A DNA stretch of 64,000 nt from Gordionus sp. m RMFG-2023 (GCF_954871325.1 NC_088776.1:17050052-17114051), one strand, 5' to 3'; counted from the first letter of the stretch, positions 12,495-24,523 are shown. Numbers and translations: made by a program. Notes: generated from the sequence alone by a model not told the origin.

Positions 12495-12900
12495 GTGGTG
12501 AAGTGGTCTGACTTGGAATGGTGTGAGTTGTTGCGATATTTACCTATCAGGTGGTTGTCATTAATACCTGCCATCGATAGAATTTTGAAATTTTACAAAC
12601 CCTTAAAAAAATACTTATTAAATAAAGATTTTAAAAGCTGTCCTAAAATTTTGAAATATTTTTTCGAGTATGAAATGGCAGAAGTATATTTGGGATTCGT
12701 TTCACATGTAGGAAATCTACTTTATGCAGTTAATATTCAGTTGAAATCAGATATTCTTTATTAAAAAAATTCACAAAATCATGCTACAGCTCTGTTCATC
12801 TCTACAGTTAAAAATTGATAATAAATTTTATGGCGCTATTGCTAAAATATTATATTAAAATGTTCAAATAATACTCTAATTAAGATATTTTTATTAAGAC
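12495..12900 (+). pseudogene. hAT transposase fragment (RWLSL region)
   Basis: A frame open to 12764 carries YLPIRWLSLIPAIDRILKFY, then CPKILKYFFEYEMAEVYLGF. That is the pattern of the RW-S-L-P-A-I-RIL helical region found in the large, zinc-finger hAT transposases of animals. Weak continuation (a stretch like LQLCSSLQLKIDNKFYGA) runs past the stop in another frame. No ATG or splice sites support a host gene. It is an isolated, decayed piece. Confidence 0.6.
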
Positions 12901-12950
12901 AATTTTAGAATATTTACAATCAAAATTTGATTTTAATAACTCTATTTACA

Positions 12951-13282
12951 CATTGGCGTATGCAGCGGGGGGGGGGGGGGGGGGCAGGGGGGGGGGCAAC
13001 CCCCCCCCTTTCCAAAGCCAAAAAATGCAGATGCCGGATATATTTTTCAAAAATATTATTGTTTATATTAATTTATATTTGTTAATATTTATTCGTATCT
13101 CATATTAAATATATATTTTATTACATTTATTATCACATTCATAAGTAATTTTATCAATTAATTTCGATTTCAAGTTTTCCGGCGTAATAATTACTTATTA
13201 TTTTCAAATTTTTAGTGGCGTAATATTTATCTACCATTTTCAAATTTCTAGTCAAATAATAATTATTTCTGAAACTTCTGGC
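12951..13282 (+). mobile_element. hAT element (family B) copy A, left part
   Basis: The end reads CATTGGCGTATGCAGC, then a G tract of about 17, another G tract and a C tract, then CAAAGCCAAAAAATGCAGATG. The same order occurs at the start of the complete copy at 48487-50333. The similarity continues through GGCGTAATATTTATC to the insertion site of the LTR element at 13283. The right part resumes at 17528. Confidence 0.75.
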
Positions 13283-13759
13283 TGTCGTAATTGGGAGACT
13301 TTGATTTGTAAAATTTGATTTTTGGTAAAGTCAGTATGTATTGCATTTGATGAGTCATTTTATTTTTATAATTTTATGTTTTAGTTAAATTGGGGAGTCA
13401 TTGTTATTTTTATAAATTTATGTTTTAGTTTAATCGCGTTAACATTTTATTTTTAGATTTATAAAAGTTAATTATTGTAAAGTCATTATGATGATGGGGT
13501 TTAATTATTTATTTGTGATGATTATTGCTTCCCTATAAAAGGGAAGCGAAAATTGTAAATTATCAATTCGTTTCTTTTTTGAATTCATTTTTTTTTTGAT
13601 TTTATTATTAAATAATTATTTTTTTAGTTTATAATTTTCATTTGTAGATTTTATAATAATTTTATAAAATTATTCATTTTTTTTTGTGTGGGAAATTCAA
13701 TAAAATTATTATACTCGGAGTTTTGCTTTCTACCCGGACTTGTACGGCACAACGTAATA
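13283..13759 (+). repeat. 5' LTR of the second Ty3/gypsy element
   Basis: It begins TGTCGTAATTGGGAGAC and ends GGCACAACGTAATA. It is about 99 percent identical to 17049-17522 apart from T-run lengths. A CTATAAAAGGGAAGC stretch near 13530 looks like a TATA-type promoter. Confidence 0.9.
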
Positions 13760-13861
13760 GTTGGTGCCGTGACTAAATAACTAAAGTAAAAACAATTATT
13801 TATATAAATTATTTTTGGGAAAATATTTTTGTGGAGTGCTGTGGTGGATAAGACCGTCAAT

Positions 13862-14098
13862 TTGTGAAAACAAGAACCGTCAAGAGCAAGTACCGTCAAC
13901 GTCAAGGACAAGTACCGTGTGTAGTAAGGGACCGTTTGAGTCAAAAAACCGTCAAGAGCAAGTACCGTCAAGAGCAAGTACCGTCAAGAGCAATTACCGT
14001 CAAGAGCAAGTACCGTCAAGAACAAGTACCGTCAAGGACAAGTACCGTGTGTAATAAGGGACCGTTTGAGTCAAGAGACCGTCAAGAACAAGTCGTCA
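13862..14098 (+). repeat. Minisatellite with a unit of about 15 bp inside the LTR element
   Basis: The core ACCGTCAAGAGCAAGT is repeated a dozen or so times with variants (GTCAAGGACAAGT, GTCAAGAACAAGT). A longer unit carrying AAGGGACCGTTTGAGTC occurs twice. It lies between the left LTR and the coding part, so it is leader sequence. Confidence 0.85.
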
Positions 14099-14134
14099 TA
14101 AGAGGTGACCGTCAAGTGAAAATTTTCAAAAGAC

Positions 14135-14390
14135 GTAGAGTACACGGAAGTGCTGCCCAAATTTTTGCCTATATAAATCTATTAGACGAAAATCCGAAAA
14201 TTTACTAAAAAGGTAGAGTACACGGAAGTGCTGCCCAAATTTTTGCCTATATAAATCTATTAGACGAAAATCCGAAAATTTACTAAAAAGGTAGAGTACA
14301 CGGAAGTGCTGCCCAAATTTTTGTCTATATAAATCTATTAGAAGAAAATCCGAAAAAGTTTATTAAAAGGCAAGTTACATGGAAGTGCTG
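14135..14390 (+). repeat. 78-bp tandem repeat, three units and a partial one, in the LTR element leader
   Basis: GTAGAGTACACGGAAGTGCT recurs at 14135, 14213 and 14291, with a diverged version near 14369. The first two units are nearly identical. Confidence 0.9.
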
Positions 14391-17048
14391 CCAATTTTTT
14401 TCAAAAGACTTAAATACACGGAAGAAGTTAAAGATTGGCGGAAAGTATTGATTTTTTTTTTTGGAATTAATAAATGTATATGTGTATTATTGGAGTTTTT
14501 ACCTTATTGATTTTATCTTATTGTCTGACGTTACAAGTAGTTAAGATATTTTTGGTGAAATTAATTATTAATTTTTTGTGAATATTTTATAAAATATAGT
14601 ATTGATAGATTGAGTTACTTGGGAAATAATTTAGGAAAAATTTAAATACGTAAATATTTTAATGAAGAGTTTTAAAATTACAAAGTATGTGGAGTTGCAA
14701 TATAATGTACTAGGAGCGGTGGTAGTGTTGATGATATGGTTGTGTAGTTTATATTTTGGAAGGAGAATGCGAAGAGAAAGGAGTATTAGGATTCGTGGAC
14801 AATAGTTGTTGGTAGAAGGGCATAATGGAGAGGATGATAGATTGGGGAGAGTGACGTGGTTACCGGTTCAAGAAATAATGAAGGGTTGGGTCAATAATGA
14901 AGAAATTGACCGGTTAAAGAACGAGAGGATAGATGACAGACATTTGGACGTATACCGTGGACGTCAGAACATGCCGAGGCCGTTCAGCAGTGGGGGACAG
15001 AGAGGTCGGAATGGTAGATGTTATAAATGTGGGGAGATGGGTCATATTGCGGTGAATTGTAGAGATGTCAAATGTTTTGCGTGTGGGGAGATTAGACATA
15101 TTTCGACATATTGTCCGGGCAGAGCAGAGAGAACACGTTGCGCGGGTTGTGGAAGATTTGGACATGTGTTAAAAGATTGCCGAGTAGGAAAGGTAGAAAC
15201 AAGGTCAGGTTTTCCGCAGAGAGGAGAGACTTCGGGGGCTGTGAATATGAGGAGTATGACGGAGATAGCTGGAAAAAGAGGAAAGGATATTGAAGAGGAG
15301 ATGAGGTGTTTCAAATGCCGAGAAAGGGGACATTGGGCCAGAGATTGTAATAAAAATTGACTATATGATGGGAAGGAGAGTAAAATGATGACCGTGGCGT
15401 TAATGCCGAGAAAGGGGACATTGGGCCAGAGATTGTAATAAAGATTGACTAAATGATGGGAAGGAGAGTAAAATGATGACCGTGGCGTTAGGAGGAGGCA
15501 AGAAAGAGTTGAGAGTTAAAATGTTGCAGCAGGAGGTTCAAAGGGAGTTAACGTATCTGCCGAGTCCGAGGGTATGGTTCGATATCAACGGGAAGATGGT
15601 ATCTATGTTATTTGATACCGGAGCAGCTATTTCGGTGATGGGATATGAGGATTTTAGAAGACTTTGGCCGGGTAGTAAAATAATTAGAGACGTTATGCAG
15701 GTGAGGCAGTTTGATGGATCGGAGATGGAGATGATGGGAAGAGTGCATATTGGGGATGTAGGGAGAGAAGGATGTAAAATATTGGACTTATGGATAATTA
15801 ACCGAGACGTTGAGCCGGTGATGGGATGGGATTGGATTACAAATGTGGGGCCGAAGTATGGATTTTGGGGAGTATTTGCGCGATGGGGAGTATTTGTGGA
15901 GATCGAAGAAGATATTCGGGAAGACTTGATAAATATGGTCTGAGTGAATGAGGAGGAGAGAATGTCGAGAGGAAATTTGGAATGGATGGAGAGCCGAGAT
16001 AATATTGAAGTAGACGAGGGAAGATCCGTGTTTTGGGGGAGAGAAGCGAAGGAAATGCGAGGGAAGATATGTTGGGGAGAGGTCTGATTTAAGTAGATGG
16101 AGAAATAGGAAATATCCAAGACAGTAGATATGGAGTATTGAGGCCGCTGGTTAGTGAGAGGAGTGAGAATTTTGTAGAACAGGGAGTTGTGGAAAATTTG
16201 TGAGAGTGTGGAGAGGGAATAAAAGATGTTCAAAAGGAGGTGGAGAGGTATGGAGAAATATTTGGGGAAGAGTTGGGTTGTCTAAAGGGTTATGAAGTGG
16301 AGATTCGGATGAAGGATAGATGTGTGCCGAAATATTGTGCTGGAGGGTATCGTGAGTCCGGTTGAATTCAGCGAATGGGCGACGCCTTTGGTACCCGTAA
16401 AGAAGGCCAATGGGAGTTTGAGGTTGTGTGCGGATTTCCGGGTAACGTTAAATCCATGTGTGGTGGAGGTGAAGTATCCGTTACCCAGGATAGAGGAGAT
16501 ATTGGCCAGTTTAAAGGGGAGCAGATATTTTTCGAAAGTGGATTTTTCGAACGCGTATTTGCAATTACGGGTAAAAAAGGAGAGGCAGAGGTTGTTGACT
16601 ATAACAACGACAAAGGGCTTATTTGCTTTTAGAAGGTTGCCGTTTGGGTTGAGCGTATCGGCACCTATGTTTCAACGGACGATGGCGGTAGTTTTTCAGG
16701 GATTGGAGGGAGTGTTTAATTATACCATGATGTAAAAATAACAGGGGTTACTCTAGAGCAGAACAATCAAAGGTTAGAGGTGGATGAGTATTTGCAGCGT
16801 GTTATTGGAGTGGTGGAGTCTTTTCAGCATGTATGCAAAAGTGGGAGTCCGAATTTTTTTTTTAGTAATGAAATAAATTAAAAGGATTTTAGGTTGTAGT
16901 TACTCTTAGAAGAAGATGATGGAGGAATAATAATTATGGAAATATGTTCGAATAATCGATGGTCAAAGTCCACTTACAACAATAACAGAAGAATTCCTAA
17001 GGGTGATTAAAGGGATTGGGGTCTCAAGGATTGATTAAAGGGGGGAGG

Positions 17049-17522
17049 TGTCGTAATTGGGAGACTTTGATTTGTAAAATTTGATTTTTGGTAGAGTCAG
17101 TATTTATTGCATTTGATGAGTCATTTTATTTTTATAATTTTATGTTTTAGTTAAATTGGTGAGTCATTGTTATTTTTATAATTTTATGTTTTAGTTTAAT
17201 CGCGTTAACATTTTATTTTTAGATTTATAAAAGTTAATTATTGTAAAGTCATTATGATGATGGGGTTTAATTATTTATTTGTGATGATTATTGCTTCCCT
17301 ATAAAAGGGAAGCGAAAATTGTAAATTATCAATTCATTTCTTTTTTGAATTCATTTTTTTTTGATTTTATTATTAAATAATTATTTTTTTAGTTTATAAT
17401 TTTCATTTGTAGATTTTATAATAATTTTATAAAATTATTCATTTTTTTGTGTGGGAAATTCAATAAAATTATTATACTCGGAGTTTTGCTTTCTACCCGG
17501 ACTTGTACGGCACAACGTAATA
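17049..17522 (+). repeat. 3' LTR of the second Ty3/gypsy element
   Basis: Same ends and internal order as 13283-13759. The base after its end starts the right-hand CTGGC duplication. The AATAAAATTATTATA stretch near 17462 could serve as a polyadenylation region. Confidence 0.9.
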
Positions 17523-17527
17523 CTGGC

Positions 17528-17918
17528 CAACAGGGAAAAAGAAATCGCAACCTTGTCCAACGAGATAGAGCCTCTTCCATCAAGCACTAACAGTTATTAA
17601 GGAGTTAGAAGAGCCAATTATTTGCTATTACTGAAATATCACAATGGCCTGAAAGAAATATTTCCTCAGAAACAAGAAAATTATTGGATTCAATGCTTAT
17701 TCCAAATTTTATTTCTCATTAGAATGTATTATTTAATTATACAACTATTTTAATTATTACTTTTCAAAAACATGACATTGATTTGATTAAGAAGATGAGA
17801 ATAGCGGAGAGCATTTTATCAGAACTCAAGGAAATTAGGGATAATGTTGATGAAGAATTTCATATTTTATATTTTATTGTTGAGTCAAAAGCAGAGATAT
17901 ACGTGTTTAATATTTGTC
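17528..17918 (+). mobile_element. hAT element (family B) copy A, right part with transposase remnant
   Basis: It continues the copy interrupted at 13282. Comparison with 48805-49170 shows the same order, including ITEISQWLERNISSEA-like coding, KKMRIAES and a region like LKEIRDNVDEEFHILY. That is the spacer region of zinc-finger hAT transposases. Homology to the complete copy stops near 17918, so the right end of this copy is missing. Confidence 0.75.
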
Positions 17919-18638
17919 TGATTATATTTATCTAGCACAGATCGGGCTTTAGCATATCAAAATTAAATTAGCATTAATTAGGCTTATATAAAATCATTTT
18001 TTATATACAACATATATTAAATTACCTAGAATAATAATCAATTATCTTATACTATCAAAAATATCTTATTACAATATGGCAATATAAAATAATATTTGTG
18101 TGCTTTTTTTAATTATTGATATCATTTATTCCTACACACTAGATTTCAGAGATTTTTCTTTATGCTGCATTTATAGTCAACATGTTTTCTCCAAGCGTTG
18201 TGTTATTTAACGCAGCGTTATTACGGCTGATTGAATTTTAAAAACTAGAACAGTTATAAGATATTAATAATGAACTCTTTTAGGGGAATCTAAATATTAT
18301 TATATTAAAATTTCATTAATGATTATTCTTCTTCAGTTTAGAAATCTTAATATGATGATAAATATGAATAATACTAAAATTAGACAAATCTAAAATAATA
18401 TAACAAATTATTTTCACCGCTAAGCATTTAGTGAGAGCTACGCTAGGTTTTCCTCATAATCCATCAAACTAGATATTTAATTTAGGTGGGGAAAAAAATG
18501 AGGAGTCCTTCACACGTTTATGGACAAGCCGCACATACTTGTGTGAGCATAACAGTCCGAAGACGGTTGTTTAAACGTCTATAGGCGAAAAAAGAGGGTT
18601 TCAATATACTTTAATTACTTTAAGTGTGGGATGGGATC
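17919..18638. other. No gene seen
   Basis: AT-rich sequence between the hAT copy and the SNAPC3 gene. A weak inverted GC-bearing block lies near 18420-18600. No coding frame or RNA gene was recognised. Confidence 0.55.
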
Positions 18639-18712
18639 TAGTATTGTTAAAGCCCGATTCGGGTCCATTTTAAAACAGCCCGATTAAGATTATAACCAAA
18701 ATAATATTATGT
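18639..18712 (+). mobile_element. One end of a TAGTGTT-type miniature hAT-like element
   Basis: It begins TAGTATTGTTAAAGCCCG and continues ATTCGGGTCCATTTTAAAAC, then GATTATAACCAAAAT. The complete copy at 63167-63377 and the copy at 47605-47793 share this end. Only this end is present here. Confidence 0.6.
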
Positions 18713-18894
18713 GTGGAATAAACAAAATTTAAAAAATCTAGCAGCCTGTTAAGGTTTTCGATATTCAACAGATTTACTCAAACATGTGTTACATATCTAT
18801 CACAAATTTCATACAACATTACAACAAACTTTTAAATAATATCTTATTATTCCGTAACTAGACCTTGAAAAGTTATTGAGCATTCTAATTATCG

Positions 18895-21800
18895 ATGGAT
18901 AATTTAAATTCACAAACTTTTGATTATACTAATTTACCTAAAATCAGAATCAAAGATTTTATTAAAGATATGAAGATAGCCAAAGAAAAATTACCTCTAG
19001 ATATAAATGAATTAGTTGACAATACAAGTTTAGAACGAGCTTTAAATATACCCTTTAAAATATTTAAAGAAATACACAAAAAATGTGGGTTAGTTATGAT
19101 TATTATTTATATCAATTTATCCCCATTTTAGGCCACATGTTTTTAAAAACTCCAAAGATAATATAAATGAACGTAAAATTGATGATACTTACAATTTAAC
19201 AATTCTTGAGTAAATTATACACTTTATATTTTTAAAATTATAAAATAAGATTTCAGAAGAAGGAAATTGAGAAAAAAAAACTAAATGGATTTAAAAGCAA
19301 AACATCTGCTAGGAATCCTCCAACTAAAGATTTTGAATTGGTAAAATTTTATACTAATTCTTATGAAAAATTGTAATAGATTGAATATTTAAAAGAGTTA
19401 AAATATCCAGCTCAACAAAAGATTAGACATCCAGAGGCAATTTTAACAATTACTTTCTATCCACCTAATCAGATATATTCACAAAGTCATATCTACCCAT
19501 GTCAAATTGTAAATTATCATAAGAAATCCATAAAAAATATGCAATTAGGCAACACATGTAGATCAAAAATTTGATGTAATTGGATTAAATTTGCTTACTA
19601 GTCTCAAGGATAAGATATATTGTAATTCAGATTATGGATTATGTGAAGATATAAGTGAAGATCCTGAAAAACCTGCATCATATTTTACAAAGGTATATAT
19701 TTTTAAAATAAATTTATATTGTAATTTTAATAGGATATATTTAAATCTGGTTTTTTTCTGATTGAGAACACATTTTATAATGATATGAGGCAAAACTCCA
19801 ATGTTGATTATTCTGAGTAAGTTATTATTATAACATAATAGTGCCATATTTTATAAAAAGAATAATAATAAAATGGACATCTGATCCTTCAATAAAATCA
19901 GGTCCATATTTATCTCAAACAATGGAATCCACCAAATTTGATGATTTAGAAATTGTATTGGGGAAACCATATATGTACCTACATCAAGGGGACTGCCAAC
20001 ATCTGTTTATCTTTTCTGATCTTAGGTTATTTTAAAACTCATTTTGCTAAAATTATATGATTATTTATATATTTACCAATGAAACTTATTTCTTGCACAA
20101 ATCACATTTTTTTAAATAATGTTATTAAGGGTTTAATTTTTTAAAATAATAAGTATATACCAGCATATAGCATGGATGGATACATCACAGTATGTTCTGA
20201 AATATACATAAACCGGTCATGATTTCTTCATCTCACTCAATATTTATAAATTATACATATTATTGCCTTTATTATGCAAATCACATAGTGACCAATTTTG
20301 CATTGCTTGAAGGAGTCATGTTACACAGGATTTTTTGGGATTTGGGTGAAATTTTCTAGCAAACTAATATACACATAACTAACATAGTATACAGATTTTT
20401 GCATTCTAATAGCATGGGTCAAAATATGAAAACTGACCTATTTTTATGCTTATAAATTGTCATTCAATTAAAGATTTACTAAAAAAAGAACAGAATTATA
20501 AATAATGATTCTTAAATCAAAATAAAGGGCATAAATTCTATTTTTAAAAAAATATTTTTTTATTTTTTTTTAATATGGCGGTCCATTTAACCATTCTAAA
20601 GTTTAAAATATCCACAATCCTAATTTTATGAAATTTTAAGCAAATATCACTAAGACCAATCTACATCTTTATAAAACTATGAGCCAAGTTTTTGTCTTGA
20701 TAGTAAAAATCAGTGTTATGCTACTTTTAAAAGTGGCGCTCAAAAATTAGCACGCTATTATCTACTTTTTACACTACTTAAGAATCTTTTTAAATATTCT
20801 TTTACGTAATCTCTATTTCCACGGAAAAAAATATTGGTATAAAAATTTGATTATAATTTCAAATATGTATATAATTTATTTATTTTTATTGCTTTTCAAT
20901 AATAATAACATTCTATACTGTCATCCCCAAGTCTAAGGACGATCAGAAAGTATAAACTTTGCCGTACTAAATAATCATCAACAATCAGCGGGCAATGCAG
21001 TATTAAATTTGATACACATATTTTCTATATGAAAAAAATTATTAATAATATTTGAGTTTTTAGTTTTAAAAATGTGTAGAGGATTTTCAATTAGTATTAT
21101 TATTTATTTCATAGCGTTTTTGATCTGGCTTAGAGTATCCTGGTTTGATATTTTATTTTTTAGCGTTACAATTAGCCTATCAAATTGCCCTTTGGTTTCT
21201 GTCAAATTAATATATGAGCAATTCAACATGAAACTAGAGTAAACAATAGCAGCTATGTTTAATATCCAGATAATAATTTATAAAATATAATCATTAAATA
21301 GATGAAATTATTTAATGTAATTTTAATTTATAAAATTTTCTTAAATAATATCCTTATGGCCAGTTGAAACATACCATGTTTGGACAGGGCCAGAAAATCA
21401 ATTTTCACATAAACTCCTAGATCAAAATCTATTATAGATATAGCTTTGATTCAATTTTTATTTTAAAGATTAAGGATTGGGTTACATATTGATATTAAAT
21501 TTATTTGATATATTACCTTTAAATGGTTTCTCAAGTTAGAGCTTAGTCTTGTTTGATGATGAAACCTTCTGGCACATCTTACAATGAAATTTATGTTAAT
21601 TTTTTTTTTGTTGCCGAGATTAGAATATTTTGCGAATTCAGAAAAAAGAAATTTCATGTTATCATTATAAACTGTACCAAAATTATCTTCAATATCAATC
21701 TCTAGTGTAGACATTTTAAAATTTAATTATTTTGAAAACTAGATTTATAATGTATTTTTAAATATATATTTCAAGATTAAATGAAATAAAAAGATTACGA

Positions 21801-24523
21801 TTTTAGAATTAATGATAAAATTATAAATATATTTTAATAATTTTTATGTATATTTATTATATAAAATGATTTATAATTTCCAATATATTTTTTGTGTTCG
21901 GAATTGTCATTTGGGGCGGGCGTATGGCAAATTGACACTTGAAAATGAGAATATTTCAGGAATGCACAGAGAAATATTTAGCAGATTTTGTGTTTCCATA
22001 TATCTCAGGGAATGTGTCTACTAGTGATGCAAAATCACTTCATTTGAACAGATTTTTAAAAACGGCTAAATCAATATTATAGCCAAAAAAATATTCCTAA
22101 GCCTCAATATTTCTCAGAGTTAGCCGTTTTTAAAAATCCGCTCAATTGGAGCGATTTTCATAACTAATGTCAACTACAAGGAGAAAAAATAAATTGTTTA
22201 ATCATTTTATGATTTTTTAATTAAAATTATTTATTCAACATACAAGGTAAATAAATTATAGGTAAAAAATCAAATAGATTTTTAAAAAATAGATCGAACC
22301 ATATTTTATTAATTTTAAAAAGTCTGGTTTCTGAAATCACCTAGCAGGCACTCTTTGAATTTCAGGATTAGTTTTCTTTCAATATAAAAAAAATGCTTAC
22401 ACCATAGTCTTCATTTAATACATAAACTTTATGGGGTAGGTATGCTTTAAATTGTCCTCATCTAAACTGGAATATAATTAAGCATTGGATTCCACTATTA
22501 GATGTTTAATTTAATATATATTATATACTAGTTTTAGATTCTTAAAAAATGACAAAAGATTTATAAAAAATAATAATATTGTTTTAATGAACTGAATTGT
22601 TAAATCGTGCTATATAAACTTTTATTTCATAGGTTATAAAGAGGTTTAAAAAATGGGAAGAGGAAATTTATATGCTGAGAAATGAAAAAGAAAGCAGCTG
22701 AATTTATTAATTCTTTTATGACACTTGAAATGTAAGATAATCTCGATCAAGCCAAGATTTCGTTGGAAGAACGTTTTCAGTAGTATAAATTTCAAGGATC
22801 ATTTTGGGCTTTTATTCATACCTGCATTGGTAAATGGAGCTAAAGTAATATTGTAATCAATTAAATATTTTTAATCGACCAAGATTCTTTGGAGAAGCGA
22901 TATTAATGTACCAGATCGATTAACTGAATAAAAAATTAGAAAAAATATATTGTGTAAGCAGAATATAAAAAAGTCCATTAGAAATTTTGCGCTATATTTA
23001 CACTAATAAGCTAAATGAAGCCAGGCCAAATATATACATTGTTTTGAAGATTATTTTAACTATTCCAATTACCGTCGCATCGGCCGGCAGCTTCTCAAAG
23101 CTTAAACTAATTAAGGGTTACTTATGATCTTGTATGGCGCAAGACCGCCTCTTATACATATCCCTAATTTCAATCAAAAATGACATTGCTTCGTCGTTAG
23201 ATTGTACGGACATAAAATCTTATAAGGCGAGGAGGATAATTTTTTAGTTTTTAATTATTATATGATAGTAATTATATACACGGTATATATACTATATTAA
23301 TGTTTTTTAATACGATACTCATATTCATGATTCAAATTTAATAAATTATATTGGTTTTTTAAAGGGCCGCCAAATTTGTTTTTGCCCTTGGCTGCCATAA
23401 GTCTCGGCATGGCGCTGCTTTATTGTATAGATTATATGTATTATTTAGTTTTATAAAAATATCAAAATAAATAAAGGTTAATCAATAGATTCGATCCTCA
23501 CAACGAACTATTATACCCTATTCGTACCTTTATCGTTTCCGAGAAATTGAAGTACTGTTATGTTTGCGGCCTCAACCCAACAAAGTAAGAAATTCTATAA
23601 ATATTTAAAAATATTCAAAATTATTGTTTTAAATTGAAAAAAGATATTTTTTACCGAGAAGAATCACTAAGAATGATTAAATTAAGCAATATACATTTTT
23701 AGCCTATATAATCATGGCTATCATCATATGCATTTGGTGATGGAGAGAAAAAAGAGCTAAACCGATTTTAAATTTGAGATTGATAAGGTTTAGGCCTCGC
23801 TTTTAGTAACAGTGTATCTGTATAATTTAAAACTGTTTTTGAACGCAACGCGATATCGCGCAATTTTCCTGGTACTAACCAAGCTTAATAAAGGATAAAA
23901 TATGTTTATATTTAATGAACTCCATTCACTTACAAGAATATTTACCCATTAACCCATTTATAAAACAAATATCTTTCTTTTCTAATATTATATTTGAAAA
24001 TTTGAAATATTTTAAATAGTAATTTAATTGAGATCCTATTTTTTTAAACAAATAAATGTACTGCTAAACCCTCAAAGGGCACTTCTTCACGAATTAGATT
24101 AATTTTGAATGACTATAAAATTCAACAACAAAAATATATAAATAAAATAAAAATGAAGAACTTTGTTGTTGATCTGAATTAAAAACTCGGCTAAATTATT
24201 TTTAAAGTAATGTTTTGTCTTACCGTTACTCAAAAATATACTTGTTACCTTTTGAACCTAGGAAAAAGTGACGCTATTAGTAATGACGTTACTTTTATCA
24301 CATTACAGCACTAATATTAACATATTTAATTGTTTTTTTATTAAGATATATAACATTCAATGACCCACATGTTCCCGATGAGCCTTCATTGTTTTGTAAA
24401 GAATGTTACATGTGTCTGCATTACAATAACGAAAGAAAAAAAGTCGGAAACTTTAAAGCTTATCATTACAAGGATAGAAATACTACTTTGAACACTAGGC
24501 GATTCAGTACTTTTCTCAAATAG
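18895..24523 (+). CDS. SNAPC3: snRNA-activating protein complex subunit 3 (SNAPC3), nine exons
   Basis: SNAPC3 is the conserved subunit of the SNAPc/PBP complex that binds the proximal sequence element of snRNA genes for Pol II and Pol III. Exons: 18895-19088, 19132-19209, 19250-19340, 19380-19508, 19549-19692, 19734-19816, 19861-20025, 23489-23584, 24346-24523; phases agree at every junction and give 385 residues. Diagnostic motifs are EAILTITFYPP (exon 4), DVIGLNLLTSLKDKIYC (exon 5), FKSGFFLIENTFYND (exon 6), YLHQGDCQH (exon 7) and CYVC with FCKECYMCLHY (exons 8 and 9), the C-terminal zinc-binding pattern. Introns are GT-AG: 43, 40, 39, 40, 41, 44, 3463 and 761 bp. The 3463-bp intron holds several mobile-element remains. 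Human SNAPC3 is about 411 residues; the shorter length is mostly N-terminal. The start at 18895 is the first ATG of the open frame. Confidence 0.9.
21257..21860. repeat. Dispersed repeat in SNAPC3 intron 7 (direct partner at 51747-52360)
   Basis: About 600 bp match 51747-52360 in the same orientation with clear divergence. Landmarks are ATGTTTAATATCCAGATAAT, TATGGCCAGTTGAAACATAC, GACAGGGCCAGAAAATCAAT and CTTCTGGCACATCTTAC. The minus strand carries a BED-finger exon (next entry), so this is the 5' part of a hAT-type element. Confidence 0.75.
21463..21714 (-). pseudogene. BED-type zinc finger exon of a hAT-like element
   Basis: The minus strand starts at ATG 21714 (MSTLEIDIEDNFGTVYND) and, in an overlapping frame, reads KFHCKMCQKVSSSNKTKL, the CxxC half of a BED finger, just before a GT donor (GGTAATATATC near 21513). 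The homologous copy at 51.7-52.4 kb also has the MST-EID start and a CKMCQKA stretch. Both copies are damaged. A domesticated host gene is possible but unlikely given the stops. Confidence 0.45.
22022..22166 (+). mobile_element. 145-bp hairpin MITE, hAT-like
   Basis: The ends are TAGTGATGCAAAATCACT and, from the other side, TAGTTATGAAAATCGCTCC. Inverted repeats of about 48 bp meet around a short loop, both arms ending in TTTTTAAAAACGGCTAA. The flanks GTGTCTAC and ATGTCAAC look like a diverged 8-bp target duplication. It lies inside SNAPC3 intron 7. Confidence 0.85.
22637..22960 (+). pseudogene. hAT transposase fragment in SNAPC3 intron 7
   Basis: A frame with in-frame stops reads AAEFINSFMTLE, then LDQAKISLEERFQ, then KFQGSFWAF. 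It resembles the L-ERF-...-F-F spacer of large zinc-finger hAT transposases. Short and degraded. Confidence 0.4.
23060..23225 (-). repeat. Dispersed repeat (inverted partner at 52504-52620)
   Basis: The minus strand begins near ATGTCCGTACAATCTAACG and matches 52515-52620 on the plus strand, including TCATTTT-GATTGAAA and a TTAATTAGTTT-A block. It contains a 31-codon open frame (MSVQSNDEAMSFLIEIRDMY) that the partner shares only at its start. It is more GC-rich than its surroundings. Confidence 0.5.

Larger units (their letters stand above)
13283..17522 (+). mobile_element. Ty3/gypsy LTR retrotransposon with both LTRs (fossil)
   Basis: Two LTRs (477 and 474 bp) bound it, and it is flanked by 5-bp duplications CTGGC (13278-13282 and 17523-17527). 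Just after the left LTR comes a TGGTGCCGTGAC primer-site-like sequence; a purine tract ending GGGGGGAGG precedes the right LTR. Recognisable parts are a nucleocapsid-like region with four CCHC knuckles (14990-15360), an aspartic protease (LFDTGAAISVMG near 15610) and the first half of a reverse transcriptase (YPLPRIEEILASLKG near 16470). RNase H and integrase are not recognised. It is broken, with several breaks, yet the LTRs differ at only about four base positions plus a few length differences. The insertion is therefore recent and the element was probably already defective when copied. Confidence 0.85.

Noticed and set aside
13815-14208. Open frames rich in Gln, Val and Arg before the LTR element coding part
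   Set aside because: They translate the 15-bp minisatellite in the leader and have no support as genes.
15538-16233. 231-codon minus-strand frame
   Set aside because: It is the antisense shadow of the protease region of the LTR element, whose coding strand is G-rich.
20026-20330. Truncated SNAPC3 ending after exon 7
   Set aside because: At first no C-terminus was found, but exons at 23489-23584 and 24346-24523 supply the missing zinc-binding end in the correct phase.
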